Positions 43,342 to 52,301 of a stretch of 64,000 nucleotides of DNA are shown here, piece after piece. Source of the DNA: an uncultured Blautia sp. (lineage in GTDB: Bacteria; Bacillota; Clostridia; Lachnospirales; Lachnospiraceae); contig NZ_CALFLA010000042.1 of NCBI RefSeq assembly GCF_937880195.1, positions 62,001-126,000 of the forward strand, written 5' to 3'. How positions within the stretch are numbered: position 1 is the stretch's first letter; every line of letters starts with the position of its first letter. The notes beneath the pieces were generated by a model. That model was not told the DNA's origin. It searched no databases and worked only from the letters and a program-made list of their open reading frames with translations. The position numbers and the translations under genes are program-made.

Positions 43342-43390
43342 TTGTAAAACAGAGCCCTGATGTGGTATACTTTAAACCGAATCAGGGCTC
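43342..43390 (+). promoter_or_regulatory. Promoter of ychF inside an inverted repeat
   Basis: TTGTAA (43342-43347), 18-bp spacer, TATACT (43366-43371). A 10-bp perfect inverted repeat, gagccctgat (43352-43361) with atcagggctc (43381-43390), brackets the -10 box. It may be an operator, or the hairpin may end the thiN transcript; no T tract follows. Confidence 0.55.
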
Positions 43391-43484
43391 ATACTGTATT
43401 CTGAATTATGAAGAATAAGAAACAGCCCTTTTGGTTTTTGACATAATCGGAAATATCATAAAAACATCAGGAGGAAATATAAAA

Positions 43485-44582
43485 ATGAAATTAGGTATCG
43501 TAGGCCTGCCAAACGTTGGCAAGAGCACACTTTTTAATTCTCTGACAAAGGCAGGAGCAGAATCAGCAAACTATCCTTTCTGTACCATTGACCCCAATGT
43601 GGGAATCGTTACAGTTCCAGATGAGAGACTGAATCTTCTTGGAGACTTTTACCACTCAAAAAAGGTAACTCCGGCAGTGATCGAGTTCGTTGATATTGCG
43701 GGACTTGTAAAGGGCGCTTCCAAGGGAGAGGGTCTTGGAAATCAGTTTCTTGCAAATATCAGAGAGGTAGACGCTATTGTTCATGTAGTACGCTGTTTTG
43801 AAGATCCAAATGTCATCCATGTAGATGGAAACATTGATCCTCTCCGGGATATTGAGACTATTAATTTGGAGCTTGTATTTTCTGATCTTGAGATTCTTGA
43901 AAGAAGAATTGCCAAAGTAACAAAAACTGCAAGAATGGATAAAGAAGCAGCTAAGGAGCTTGACTTCCTTCAGAAGGTAAAAGCTCATCTGGAAGATGGA
44001 AAGCTTGCCATTACAATGGAACTGGAAAATGAGGATGAAGAAGCATGGATGGGAACATATAACCTTCTTACCTGGAAACCGGTGATCTACGCTGCAAACG
44101 TAGCGGAGGACGAACTGGCAGACGACGGTGATTCAAACCCCCACGTACAGGCTGTAAAGGAATATGCCGCACAGCAGAAAAGCGAAGTATTTGTGATCTG
44201 TGCAGAGATCGAAGCAGAGATTTCCGAGCTTGACGAAGATGAAAAAAAGATGTTCCTGGAGGATCTGGGGCTTACAGAGTCAGGACTTGAAAAGCTGGTT
44301 CGCGCAAGTTACCGTTTGCTTGGTCTTATGAGTTTCCTTACTTCAGGAGAAGATGAGACAAGAGCATGGACTATCAAGATTGGTACAAAGGCTCCCCAGG
44401 CGGCAGGCAAGATCCATACAGATTTTGAAAGAGGCTTTATTAAAGCTGAGGTTGTAAATTACAAGGACCTTCTGGACTGCGGTTCTTATGCAGGAGCAAG
44501 AGAAAAAGGTCTTGTGCGTATGGAAGGCAAGGAGTATGTGGTTCAGGACGGCGATGTGATCCTGTTCCGTTTCAATGTTTAA
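43485..44582 (+). CDS. ychF: YchF/OLA1-type ribosome-associated ATPase
   Basis: A member of the Obg-related P-loop family that prefers ATP and binds ribosomes. Its 365 residues have G1 GLPNVGKSTLFN, FCTIDPNVGIV, G3 DIAGLVKGASKGEGLGNQFL and the divergent NVAED in place of NKxD. The C-terminal TGS domain contains TIKIGTKAPQAAGKIHTDFE. AGGAGG lies ten bases before ATG 43485; an earlier in-frame ATG lies in the leader. Confidence 0.96.
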   Translation: MKLGIVGLPNVGKSTLFNSLTKAGAESANYPFCTIDPNVGIVTVPDERLNLLGDFYHSKKVTPAVIEFVDIAGLVKGASKGEGLGNQFLANIREVDAIVHVVRCFEDPNVIHVDGNIDPLRDIETINLELVFSDLEILERRIAKVTKTARMDKEAAKELDFLQKVKAHLEDGKLAITMELENEDEEAWMGTYNLLTWKPVIYAANVAEDELADDGDSNPHVQAVKEYAAQQKSEVFVICAEIEAEISELDEDEKKMFLEDLGLTESGLEKLVRASYRLLGLMSFLTSGEDETRAWTIKIGTKAPQAAGKIHTDFERGFIKAEVVNYKDLLDCGSYAGAREKGLVRMEGKEYVVQDGDVILFRFNV

Positions 44583-44595
44583 GTAAGGGGCTAAT

Positions 44596-45798
44596 ATGAA
44601 CAGGATTTATATTACGGATACCTCAATCCACTTCCCAAATCTGAATATAGATTTTGATTTTGTACCCCAGTCTGTTTCTGTCCGAGGGTTTGAAATAAGC
44701 ATTTTTGGCCTTCTGGTCATTGTAGGAATGCTTTTGGGACTTGGCGTGATGATCGCCATATCAAAAGCCAGAGACGAAAATCCTAATCTTTGTCTGGAAA
44801 CTGTATTTTTTAGTCTAGTGGGCGGTGTTTTAGGAGCAAGGCTTCTCTATGTGGGGCTTCACTGGTCTGAGTTTGCCGGAGAATCTGCAAAAAAGATTAT
44901 GGATTTCAGAACAGGCGGAATGTATTTTTATGGAGGAATTGCAGGAGCTGTTCTTCTGGGAGCTTTGTTCTGCCGTATCCGCAAGATTTCTTTCGGCAAA
45001 ATGGCAGATATTACCAGCATGGGATTCCTCACTGTGCAGATAATAGCAGTATGGGGAAACTTTTTTAACAGGGAAGCCTTTGGAGAATACACAGACAGCC
45101 TGTTCGCTATGCTGATTCCAAAGGATGTTCTGGACGCTTCCGTTGTCACAGAGCTTATGAGCGCTCATGTTATAAATGACGGAGAGATTTCCTGCATCCA
45201 GGTACATCCTCTGTTTCTTTACAAAAGCCTTTGGTATCTTCTGCTGTTCTTTATTCTTCTTTTCTATACATGGAAGAAGAAATTTGACGGCGAGATCTTT
45301 TTACGCTATCTGGCAGGCTGTTTTCTTGGAGGAGCAGGAATCGAATGGCTGCGTCCAAGACGGTTTGTGATTCCCGGTACAGAAATTCCGGCGCTCTTGC
45401 CAGTATATATTCTTCTTTTTGTTGCTTTTATCACCACTGCCGCAGTACGCAGAAGCCTTAGCAAAAAGAGAGAAGTATATAAAATACGAAGAGAAGAGGA
45501 AAGGAAACGGGCAGCCCTTCTCCATGAAGACGTTCACAGCTTTGAGAATGTGACTGAGGAAATTATGGGAACAGCATCTGAAGCAGCGAATGAAAAATCT
45601 GAAGAAAACGAGGTTTCGGAAGATGCAGAAGAAAATCAAGAGCCTGAAGAGGAAACTGCAGCCGGATATGCTGCAGAAAAAAAAGATCATCCAGAGGAAA
45701 CTGAAGCGGAGGATTCGGAAGTGTCGCAGGAAACTGAACGGAATGATCAGCAGCAGAACGGATCTGCCGGGAAGTCTGAAAATAAGCAGGAAGCTTGA
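44596..45798 (+). CDS. lgt: Prolipoprotein diacylglyceryl transferase with long acidic tail
   Basis: Attaches diacylglycerol to the lipobox cysteine of prelipoproteins at the membrane. The enzyme part (about 1-290) has seven or so helices. It includes GLLVIVGMLLGLGV, RLLYVGLHW, the FRTGGMYFYGGI loop, WGNFFNREAFGEYT with the conserved Asn/Arg, and the C-terminal GGAGIEWLRPR. After a basic stretch, about 110 residues of very acidic Glu-rich sequence follow, predicted cytoplasmic and disordered. E. coli Lgt has 291 residues and lacks this. Interestingly, both binding proteins in the window lack lipoboxes. Confidence 0.93.
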   Translation: MNRIYITDTSIHFPNLNIDFDFVPQSVSVRGFEISIFGLLVIVGMLLGLGVMIAISKARDENPNLCLETVFFSLVGGVLGARLLYVGLHWSEFAGESAKKIMDFRTGGMYFYGGIAGAVLLGALFCRIRKISFGKMADITSMGFLTVQIIAVWGNFFNREAFGEYTDSLFAMLIPKDVLDASVVTELMSAHVINDGEISCIQVHPLFLYKSLWYLLLFFILLFYTWKKKFDGEIFLRYLAGCFLGGAGIEWLRPRRFVIPGTEIPALLPVYILLFVAFITTAAVRRSLSKKREVYKIRREEERKRAALLHEDVHSFENVTEEIMGTASEAANEKSEENEVSEDAEENQEPEEETAAGYAAEKKDHPEETEAEDSEVSQETERNDQQQNGSAGKSENKQEA

Positions 45799-45835
45799 CA
45801 GACTGATTGAAAAATATCACAGTATATAGAATGAC

Positions 45836-45881
45836 AGAGGGAATTCCAGAAAAAAAGAGCTGGGAGTTCCCTCTTTTTTTT
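45836..45881 (+). terminator. Terminator after lgt
   Basis: agagggaattccag (45836-45849) pairs with ctgggagttccctct (45860-45874), followed by eight or more T. Confidence 0.92.
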
Positions 45882-45912
45882 AAAGAGAAAAGAAAAAACC
45901 TTTGATTTCCAC

Positions 45913-45941
45913 TTGTATTTTCAAAGTAAATAGGGTAGAAT
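45913..45941 (+). promoter_or_regulatory. Promoter of the mraZ division cluster
   Basis: TTGTAT (45913-45918), 17-bp spacer, TAGAAT (45936-45941), just upstream of the MraZ-type repeats. Confidence 0.7.
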
Positions 45942-45949
45942 GATTGCAT

Positions 45950-45999
45950 AAGTGGTAGAAAGTGGTGAATAGTGGTGGCAAATGGAGGACATGTGGCAG
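45950..45999 (+). promoter_or_regulatory. MraZ operator: five 10-bp direct repeats
   Basis: Units aagtggtaga, aagtggtgaa, tagtggtggc, aaatggagga and catgtggcag start every 10 bp from 45950. Phased GTGG-type repeats before mraZ are the known autoregulatory binding site of MraZ. Here they lie just after the -10 box, where bound MraZ would block transcription. Confidence 0.8.
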
Positions 46000-46063
46000 A
46001 CAGATCCATTTGTACCGGAAGTGCGAAGGGGAGATTCGTACTTTGCGAGAGTAGGTGAGTTGC

Positions 46064-46495
46064 ATGTTCATGGGAGAATACAACCATACAATTGACGCGA
46101 AGGGGCGTATGATCATCCCTGCTAAATTCAGAGAGCTTTTGGGAGAAGAGTTTGTTCTGACTAAGGGACTGGATGGTTGTCTTTCTATTTATCCTATGGA
46201 TGAATGGGAGGCCTTTGAACAGAAGCTCAGAGCTTTACCACTTACAAATAAAAATGCAAGAACCTTCTCACGATTCTTTGTTGCAGGGGCAACGACCTGT
46301 GAACTGGACAAGCAGGGGAGAATTCTCGTTCCGCCAACGCTTCGGGAATTTGCAGGTCTGGAAAAGGATGTTGTGCTTACCGGAAATCTGAATAAGATTG
46401 AGGTCTGGAGCAAGGAGAAGTGGAGCGAGAACTGTAACTATGATGATATGGACAGTATTGCAGAGAGTATGCAGGATATGGGCATTATCATCTGA
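46064..46495 (+). CDS. mraZ: Transcriptional regulator MraZ
   Basis: A DNA-binding regulator of the division/cell-wall cluster, 143 residues, made of two AbrB-like halves. The first half starts [20 protein letters not shown] and the second is [23 protein letters not shown] 46064 reads MFMGEYN and has AGGTGAG just upstream. The GTG at 46055 is less likely, and ATG 46070 is also possible. It is the first gene of the cluster and probably represses its own promoter through the repeats at 45950-45999. Confidence 0.95.
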   Translation: MFMGEYNHTIDAKGRMIIPAKFRELLGEEFVLTKGLDGCLSIYPMDEWEAFEQKLRALPLTNKNARTFSRFFVAGATTCELDKQGRILVPPTLREFAGLEKDVVLTGNLNKIEVWSKEKWSENCNYDDMDSIAESMQDMGIII

Positions 46496-46531
46496 GAGTT
46501 TCGCTTATGAAATCCAACACAGGAGTCGGAT

Positions 46532-47476
46532 ATGGAATTTAAACACAAATCTGTATTACTGGAAGAAACCATTGAGGGCTTAAGGGTAAAGCCTGACGGT
46601 ATCTACGTGGATGGAACTTTAGGAGGCGCGGGACATGCCAGAGCGGTATGTCAGAGACTTTCTGCCAAGGGGAGATTTATTGGCATAGATCAGGACCAAG
46701 ATGCAATAGTTGCTGCGAGTGAACGGCTGGCTGCTTATGGAGACAGAGTAACCATCATTCGCAGCAATTATTGTTACATGGCAAATGAACTGAAGAACCT
46801 TGGTATCCATCAGGTGGACGGGATCCTTCTGGATCTGGGCGTCTCATCCTATCAGCTGGATAATGAAGAACGGGGGTTTACCTACAGGGCAGACGCCCCT
46901 CTTGACATGCGTATGGATCAGAGACAGAGCCGGACGGCAGCAGACATCATCAATGGTTATGAAGAAAAAGAACTGTACCGTATCATCCGTGATTACGGTG
47001 AAGATAAATTTGCAAAGAACATTGCGAAGCATATTGTGGCGGCAAGACAGCAGAAGCCTGTTGAGACAACAGGAGAGCTGACGGAGATTATCCGAAGGGC
47101 TATTCCCATGAAAATACAGGCGGCAGGAGGACATCCTGCCAAGCGCACCTTCCAGGCAGTCCGCATTGAGCTGAACCGGGAACTGGACGTTCTTCGGGAA
47201 TCCCTGGACGGTATGATCGATATGCTGGGAGACGGAGGAAGAATCTGCGTGATTACCTTCCATTCTCTGGAAGACAGGATCGTTAAGACTATTTTCCGCA
47301 AAAACGAAAATCCCTGTACCTGTCCGCCTGATTTTCCCGTATGCGTATGCGGCAAAAAATCAAAGGGCAGAGTGATCACCAGGAAGCCTATTTTACCGGG
47401 AGAAGAGGAATTATCCGAAAATTCCCGATCAAAGAGTGCAAAACTGCGTATTTTTGAGCGCAGGATTGAACAGTGA
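46532..47476 (+). CDS. rsmH: 16S rRNA m4C1402 methyltransferase
   Basis: SAM-dependent N4-methylation of C1402 in the ribosomal P site. Its 314 residues have [13 protein letters not shown], the SAM loop [41 protein letters not shown] and the C-terminal [12 protein letters not shown]. It follows mraZ by 36 bases, the usual order. Confidence 0.96.
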   Translation: MEFKHKSVLLEETIEGLRVKPDGIYVDGTLGGAGHARAVCQRLSAKGRFIGIDQDQDAIVAASERLAAYGDRVTIIRSNYCYMANELKNLGIHQVDGILLDLGVSSYQLDNEERGFTYRADAPLDMRMDQRQSRTAADIINGYEEKELYRIIRDYGEDKFAKNIAKHIVAARQQKPVETTGELTEIIRRAIPMKIQAAGGHPAKRTFQAVRIELNRELDVLRESLDGMIDMLGDGGRICVITFHSLEDRIVKTIFRKNENPCTCPPDFPVCVCGKKSKGRVITRKPILPGEEELSENSRSKSAKLRIFERRIEQ

Positions 47477-47512
47477 TTCAGTTGATATTGATATAGAAGG
47501 TTAGTGGTAATA

Positions 47513-48076
47513 ATGAACAGGACAAACAGAGCGGTGACGGAAAGAAGAAGGACAAATTCCAGAAGCACCAGCGGAATGTATATAGATGGAAATGCAGTGA
47601 GGAAACTGCAGGAAGTACCGGAAAGAAGGTATTCTTCCTCACAGAATCCCAGGCCGGGGCAGCAGACCCGCAAAAGAGCAGCCGCCCGAAAAACAGAAAA
47701 CCGGGCCAGGGCAGTGAGCAGAGAAACCATCCGTAATCGCCAGAAGGCAGCAAATATGGGACGGGGCTTTGTTATTTTTCTGGCAGTGATTTCTGCAGCA
47801 GTTTTGTTTGTATGTGTGAATTACCTCCAGTTAAGGGCAGAAGTAACCGGAAGAATCAAGAATGTGGCTGTTCTGGAAACTGAGCTCAGCGAGTTGCGGG
47901 CAGAGAACGACGCATACGAAAGTCAGGTAAATTCCGGTACGGATCTGAACCGTATCAAAAAAATTGCAATTGGGCGTCTGGGAATGAACTACCCCAGAGA
48001 CGATCAGAAAAAAACATACAGTATGTCTAACAACAGCTATGTAAGACAGTATCAGGATGTTCCTGATACTAAATAA
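47513..48076 (+). CDS. ftsL: FtsL-like cell division protein
   Basis: A single-pass division protein, 187 residues. A basic cytoplasmic N-terminus of about 80 residues precedes one membrane helix (FVIFLAVISAAVLFVCVNYL, about 86-105). A short coiled coil outside the cell follows (EVTGRIKNVAVLETELSEL). Sequence identity in FtsL is always low, so the call rests on topology and on its place between rsmH and a class B penicillin-binding protein. ATG 47513 is preceded by AAGG; the GTG at 47504 is too close to it. Confidence 0.75.
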   Translation: MNRTNRAVTERRRTNSRSTSGMYIDGNAVRKLQEVPERRYSSSQNPRPGQQTRKRAAARKTENRARAVSRETIRNRQKAANMGRGFVIFLAVISAAVLFVCVNYLQLRAEVTGRIKNVAVLETELSELRAENDAYESQVNSGTDLNRIKKIAIGRLGMNYPRDDQKKTYSMSNNSYVRQYQDVPDTK

Positions 48077-48087
48077 GAGGTGAGAAT

Positions 48088-50343
48088 TTGGCAGAGTACA
48101 GGAGGAAAAGACGCAGAAGACCTCAGCGAAAAATTAATCACAGAATGAGAGGAAAGCTGGCAGGATTGTTTGGAGCAGTGCTGCTGGCTTTAGTTTGTTT
48201 GCTGGGAAGAATTACCTATATTAACGCTACAAGCGGAGCGAAGTATAAGAAACAGGTTTTAACCCAGGCCCAGCAGAAGTATGCCAGCAGCGTGCTTCCG
48301 GCAAGGCGGGGAGATATTTACGACAGAAACGGAAATATTCTTGCTACAAGCAATAAGGTATATAAGGTGATCCTTGACTGTAAGACAGTAAACGAGGATG
48401 AAGATTATATGGAGCCTACGATTCGGGCTTTGAAGGAAGTTCTGGGTATTGACGATGAGAAAGTGCGTTCTCTGCTTACAGACAGCAACACCAGTCAGAG
48501 CCAGTACCAGATTCTTTTGAAGCAGCTCTCCATGGACAAAAAGAAGGAATTTGAAGCTTATTGTACTGTGGACGAGGACAGCCCTCTTACAGAAACAGAG
48601 AAGAAAGAAAGAGAAAATATTAAGGGCGTATGGTTTGAAGAGGATTATCTCAGGTCTTATCCCTTTAACAGCCTTGCCTGCGATACCATTGGTTTTACCC
48701 TTGCCAGAGATGTGGCGGATGTTGGAATAGAAAGTTATTACAACAGTACTCTTATGGGTACGGACGGACGCCAGTACGGATATTTTAACAGTGATTCTGA
48801 CGTAGAGCAGACCATTATTCCTCCTGTGGACGGCAAAAATATTGTGACTACCATTGACGTAGGAATCCAACAGATCGTAGAAAAATATGTCAACGGATTT
48901 AAGAAAAAAATGGGCGGAAAAAATATCGGCGTTATTGTGGAGGATCCCAATACGGGAGAAATCCTTGCCATGGACGCAGGGGATCGGTATGATCTGAACG
49001 ATCCAAGAGATCTTTCCAGTCTCTATTCCGAGGAAGAAATCAAGGCCATGAACGATGAGGAGACAGTGGAAGCCCTTAATGATATGTGGAATAATTTTTG
49101 TGTCACAGACGCTTTTGAACCAGGATCCGTTATTAAGCCTATTGTAATGGCGGGAGCTTTGGAAAAGGGCGCGATCTCAGAGTCAGATACCTTTGTCTGT
49201 GACGGCGGCGAGGGATACGGAGTAAATAATGAGACATATATCAAGTGTGCGGTATGGCCGGATGCCCATGGAACCGAAAATCTGATGCAGGTAATTGCAA
49301 ATTCCTGCAACGACGGTATGATGGCCATAGCCTCAGCTATGGGGTCGGAAGAGTTTATTAAGGCTCAGAGTCTTTTTAACTTTGGAAGTAGAACCGGAAT
49401 CGACCTTCCAAATGAAGGCTATGGAATTATCCATACGGCAGACACTATGGGGGTGACAGAACTTGCCTGTTCTGCTTTTGGACAGGGAATTACCTGCACC
49501 ATGATCCAGGAGATCAACGCCATGTGTTCTGTGATTAACGGAGGGTATTATTATCAGCCCCACCTTGTTAAGGAAGTAAAGGACAGCAGCGGAAGCACAG
49601 TGCGTACTATGGATCCTGTTCTTTTGAAGCAGACTATCTCTTCGGAAATTTCCGCTGATATCCGTTCTTATATGGAGGACAGTGTAGTAGAAGGTACCAG
49701 CCGTACCTCCAAGGTTCAGGGCTACAGTTCCGGCGGTAAAACAGGTACAGCAGAAAAGCTCCCGCGGGGAAATGATAAATATCTTGTTTCTTTTATTACC
49801 TTTGCCCCGGTGGAAACTCCCCAGATTGTTCTTTATGTGGTTGTAGACGAACCCAATGCAGAAGATCAGGCGGACAGTAAATTTCCTCAGTATATTGCAC
49901 AGGGCATTCTTTCAGAGCTTCTTCCTTATCTGAATATAGAGCCGGATGAGGCAGTGGACGGAGTAGTTCCTGAAACAGAACTGTGGGAAGGTTTTGACGG
50001 CGTTTTGGAGGATATTTCAGGCGGAAGCGTGGATGAAGCCGGAAATCTGGTAGACGCAGAAGGAAACCTCATTGACATGGAAGGAAACCGGGTAGATGAG
50101 GAAGGATACCTTCTGAATGAGAACGGAGAACGTAAGGTCAATGATAATGGAGAATATATAAAATCTGAAAATATGGAAACATTTTCAGGAGAAACCCTTC
50201 CTGCTTCTGAAAGCGGAGAGCCGGTGGGAGACGCTGTTTCCAACCCAGATGCGCCGGAGCCGCCAGAGAGCGGCGAGGATCCTGTTACAGGAAACAATAT
50301 GGAAAGCGACGGAATCACCAACGAGGAAGCCGGACTGGAATAA
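48088..50343 (+). CDS. ftsI: Class B penicillin-binding protein (FtsI/PbpB type) with repeat tail
   Basis: A transpeptidase that cross-links peptidoglycan, probably septal, 751 residues. A membrane helix lies at about 24-46. A pedestal domain (ARRGDIYDRNGNILA) precedes the catalytic domain, with SVIK (Ser near 347), SCN and KTGTAEK (near 551). The start is TTG 48088, seven bases after GAGGTGA; no better ATG lies nearby. From about residue 635 the protein has an unusual acidic tail with short G-N-x-[VI]-D repeats (EAGNLVDAEGNLIDMEGN, then EEGYLLNENG). No PASTA domain is present. By order it matches PbpB, with SpoVD next. Confidence 0.92.
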   Translation: MAEYRRKRRRRPQRKINHRMRGKLAGLFGAVLLALVCLLGRITYINATSGAKYKKQVLTQAQQKYASSVLPARRGDIYDRNGNILATSNKVYKVILDCKTVNEDEDYMEPTIRALKEVLGIDDEKVRSLLTDSNTSQSQYQILLKQLSMDKKKEFEAYCTVDEDSPLTETEKKERENIKGVWFEEDYLRSYPFNSLACDTIGFTLARDVADVGIESYYNSTLMGTDGRQYGYFNSDSDVEQTIIPPVDGKNIVTTIDVGIQQIVEKYVNGFKKKMGGKNIGVIVEDPNTGEILAMDAGDRYDLNDPRDLSSLYSEEEIKAMNDEETVEALNDMWNNFCVTDAFEPGSVIKPIVMAGALEKGAISESDTFVCDGGEGYGVNNETYIKCAVWPDAHGTENLMQVIANSCNDGMMAIASAMGSEEFIKAQSLFNFGSRTGIDLPNEGYGIIHTADTMGVTELACSAFGQGITCTMIQEINAMCSVINGGYYYQPHLVKEVKDSSGSTVRTMDPVLLKQTISSEISADIRSYMEDSVVEGTSRTSKVQGYSSGGKTGTAEKLPRGNDKYLVSFITFAPVETPQIVLYVVVDEPNAEDQADSKFPQYIAQGILSELLPYLNIEPDEAVDGVVPETELWEGFDGVLEDISGGSVDEAGNLVDAEGNLIDMEGNRVDEEGYLLNENGERKVNDNGEYIKSENMETFSGETLPASESGEPVGDAVSNPDAPEPPESGEDPVTGNNMESDGITNEEAGLE

Positions 50344-50355
50344 CAAAAAAGCATA

Positions 50356-50407
50356 CCTCATGGAGATCGGACATATAGTTTTATGACGATCTCTGTGGGG
50401 ATTTTTT
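50356..50407 (+). terminator. Hairpin with T run directly before the second penicillin-binding protein start
   Basis: A 14-bp stem with G-T pairs: cctcatggagatcg (50356-50369) with cgatctctgtgggg (50387-50400). Then a and six T, then ATG 50408. The second arm contains the only purine-rich ribosome site (GTGGGG). The structure can act as a terminator between the two genes and can also hide the ribosome site. Confidence 0.75.
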
Positions 50408-52162
50408 ATGAAAAAAAATAGGACTTTTCACAAGAAAAAGGTGTGGGTGGTCTTTTTTGTGTGCAGCGTTATGCTTCTGGGACTGATGTGCCGTCTGGTA
50501 TGGCTGATGGGGTTCCGGTCGGATTATTATTACGAAAAGGCTCAGGATCTTCATGAAAGAGAACGTGATATTAAGGCTGCAAGAGGGAAGATCCTGGATG
50601 CAAAGGGAAAGGTACTGGCAGACAATAAAACAGTCTGTACAGTTTCTGTGATCCACAGCCAGATCAAGGAGCCGGAAAAAGTGATCCGCCTTCTTGTGTC
50701 AGAATTGGGGATAACGGAAGCTGAGGCCAGAAAAAAAGTGGAAAAAGTATCTTCTATAGAAAGAATCAGGACAAATGTAGACAAAGAAACTGGAGACGCC
50801 ATCCGCCGGGCAGGACTTTTTGGGGTAAAGGTGGACGAGGATTATAAAAGATATTATCCTTTTGGCACTCTGGCTTCTCATGTTCTTGGATTTACCGGAG
50901 GAGATAATCAGGGGATTATTGGACTGGAAGTGGAATATGAAGAAGCCCTGAAAGGAACTCCGGGAAAGATACTTACTACTACAGATGCCAGAGGAGTAGA
51001 GATTGATAAAATCGGAGAAAGCCGTACAGAACCCATAAACGGAAATGATCTCCGCCTTAGTCTGGATATCAGTATTCAGGAGTTTGTCCAGCAGGCGGCT
51101 TTAAAGGTAATGGAGGAAAAACAGGCGGACAGAGTTTCCATTCTTCTTATGAATCCGGGAAACGGAGAGATCTATGCCTGTGTCAATGTGCCGGAATTTG
51201 ACCTGAATGATCCTTTTACACTGAATACAGGTACAGATACTTCGGGAATGGATTCGCAGAAGATCCAGGATCTTCTGAACCAGATGTGGAGAAATCCCTG
51301 TCTGAACGATACCTATGAGCCGGGATCTACTTTTAAGATCATCACCATGGCGGCAGGTCTTCAGGAAGGAGTGGTTTCCGTAAACGACAGGTTTTACTGT
51401 CCAGGTTATAAGTTGGTGGATGACAGGCGGATCCACTGTGCCAACAGGAGAGGTCACGGATCCCAGAATTTTGTAGAAGGAGCGCAAAATTCCTGTAATC
51501 CGGTTTTTATCGAGGTGGGGCTTCGCCTGGGGGTGGAAAACTATTATAAATATTTCCAACAGTTTGGCCTTTTTAAAAAAACTGGGATCGATCTTCCGGG
51601 AGAAGCCGGGACCATTATGCACAAAATGGAAAATATGGGAAACGTGGAACTGGCTACAGTATCTTTTGGCCAGTCATTTCAGATCACGCCCATTCAGCTT
51701 GCTGCATCAGTAAGCGCCCTGATCAATGGAGGAAATCGTGTGACCCCTCATTTCGGCACAGCTGTTTTAAGCGGCAGTGGAAAAACAGTCAGGGAGCTTC
51801 TTTATCCGGTGGAAAAAGGGATCGTTTCTGAAAAAACATCAGAAACAGTAAGAGAAATCCTGGAAAAAGTCGTATCAGAAGGATCGGGAAGAAACGCAGG
51901 GATCCCGGGATATCGGATCGGCGGAAAAACAGCCACATCCCAGACCCTTCCCAGAAGCGCAAACAGATATATTTCTTCTTTTCTGGGTTTTGCTCCGGCA
52001 AACGAGCCCCAGGTACTTGCCCTGTGTATTATCCATGATCCCAAGGGCGTTTACTATGGAGGCACCATTGCGGCGCCTGTGGTAAGGAGCATTTTTCAAA
52101 ACGTGCTGCCTTATCTGGGAATTGAAAAGCAGAGAGCCATTGCCGAAGGCAATCCGGAATGA
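50408..52162 (+). CDS. spoVD: Class B penicillin-binding protein, SpoVD-like
   Basis: A transpeptidase of 584 residues, membrane-anchored by a helix at about 14-34. Pedestal motif ARGKILDAKGKVLA. The catalytic domain has STFK (Ser near 306), SCN in NSCNPVF, and GGKTATSQ where most relatives have KTGT (near 507). The second place after FtsI and the overall pattern resemble SpoVD, which makes spore cortex. Its last residues (AIAEGNPE) and stop codon are contributed by a dispersed repeat (52137-52190). Translation may be limited by the hairpin upstream. Whether it serves sporulation or growth cannot be settled here. Confidence 0.9.
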   Translation: MKKNRTFHKKKVWVVFFVCSVMLLGLMCRLVWLMGFRSDYYYEKAQDLHERERDIKAARGKILDAKGKVLADNKTVCTVSVIHSQIKEPEKVIRLLVSELGITEAEARKKVEKVSSIERIRTNVDKETGDAIRRAGLFGVKVDEDYKRYYPFGTLASHVLGFTGGDNQGIIGLEVEYEEALKGTPGKILTTTDARGVEIDKIGESRTEPINGNDLRLSLDISIQEFVQQAALKVMEEKQADRVSILLMNPGNGEIYACVNVPEFDLNDPFTLNTGTDTSGMDSQKIQDLLNQMWRNPCLNDTYEPGSTFKIITMAAGLQEGVVSVNDRFYCPGYKLVDDRRIHCANRRGHGSQNFVEGAQNSCNPVFIEVGLRLGVENYYKYFQQFGLFKKTGIDLPGEAGTIMHKMENMGNVELATVSFGQSFQITPIQLAASVSALINGGNRVTPHFGTAVLSGSGKTVRELLYPVEKGIVSEKTSETVREILEKVVSEGSGRNAGIPGYRIGGKTATSQTLPRSANRYISSFLGFAPANEPQVLALCIIHDPKGVYYGGTIAAPVVRSIFQNVLPYLGIEKQRAIAEGNPE

Positions 52163-52190
52163 ATTTTGGCTCGTTGCTGTGAACAGTAAC
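52137..52190 (+). repeat. Dispersed intergenic repeat, copy A
   Basis: 54 bases nearly identical to copy B at 60882-60944. Differences are two substitutions inside, one at the end, and a 9-bp deletion (gcagtgaac unit). It starts inside the spoVD-like gene and covers its stop codon. Confidence 0.8.
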
Positions 52191-52222
52191 AGTTTGAAAG
52201 AGGAAGAGCTGCCCTTAGAGGG

Positions 52223-52251
52223 TTGATAAATTCCTGAAAAAGCCTTATACT
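52223..52251 (+). promoter_or_regulatory. Promoter of mraY-murD
   Basis: TTGATA (52223-52228), 17-bp spacer, TATACT (52246-52251), about 50 bases before mraY and just downstream of repeat copy A. Confidence 0.75.
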
Positions 52252-52301
52252 TAATATGATTGTAAATCATAAAAAACGAAAGAATGATAAGAGGTGTGAG
52301 G

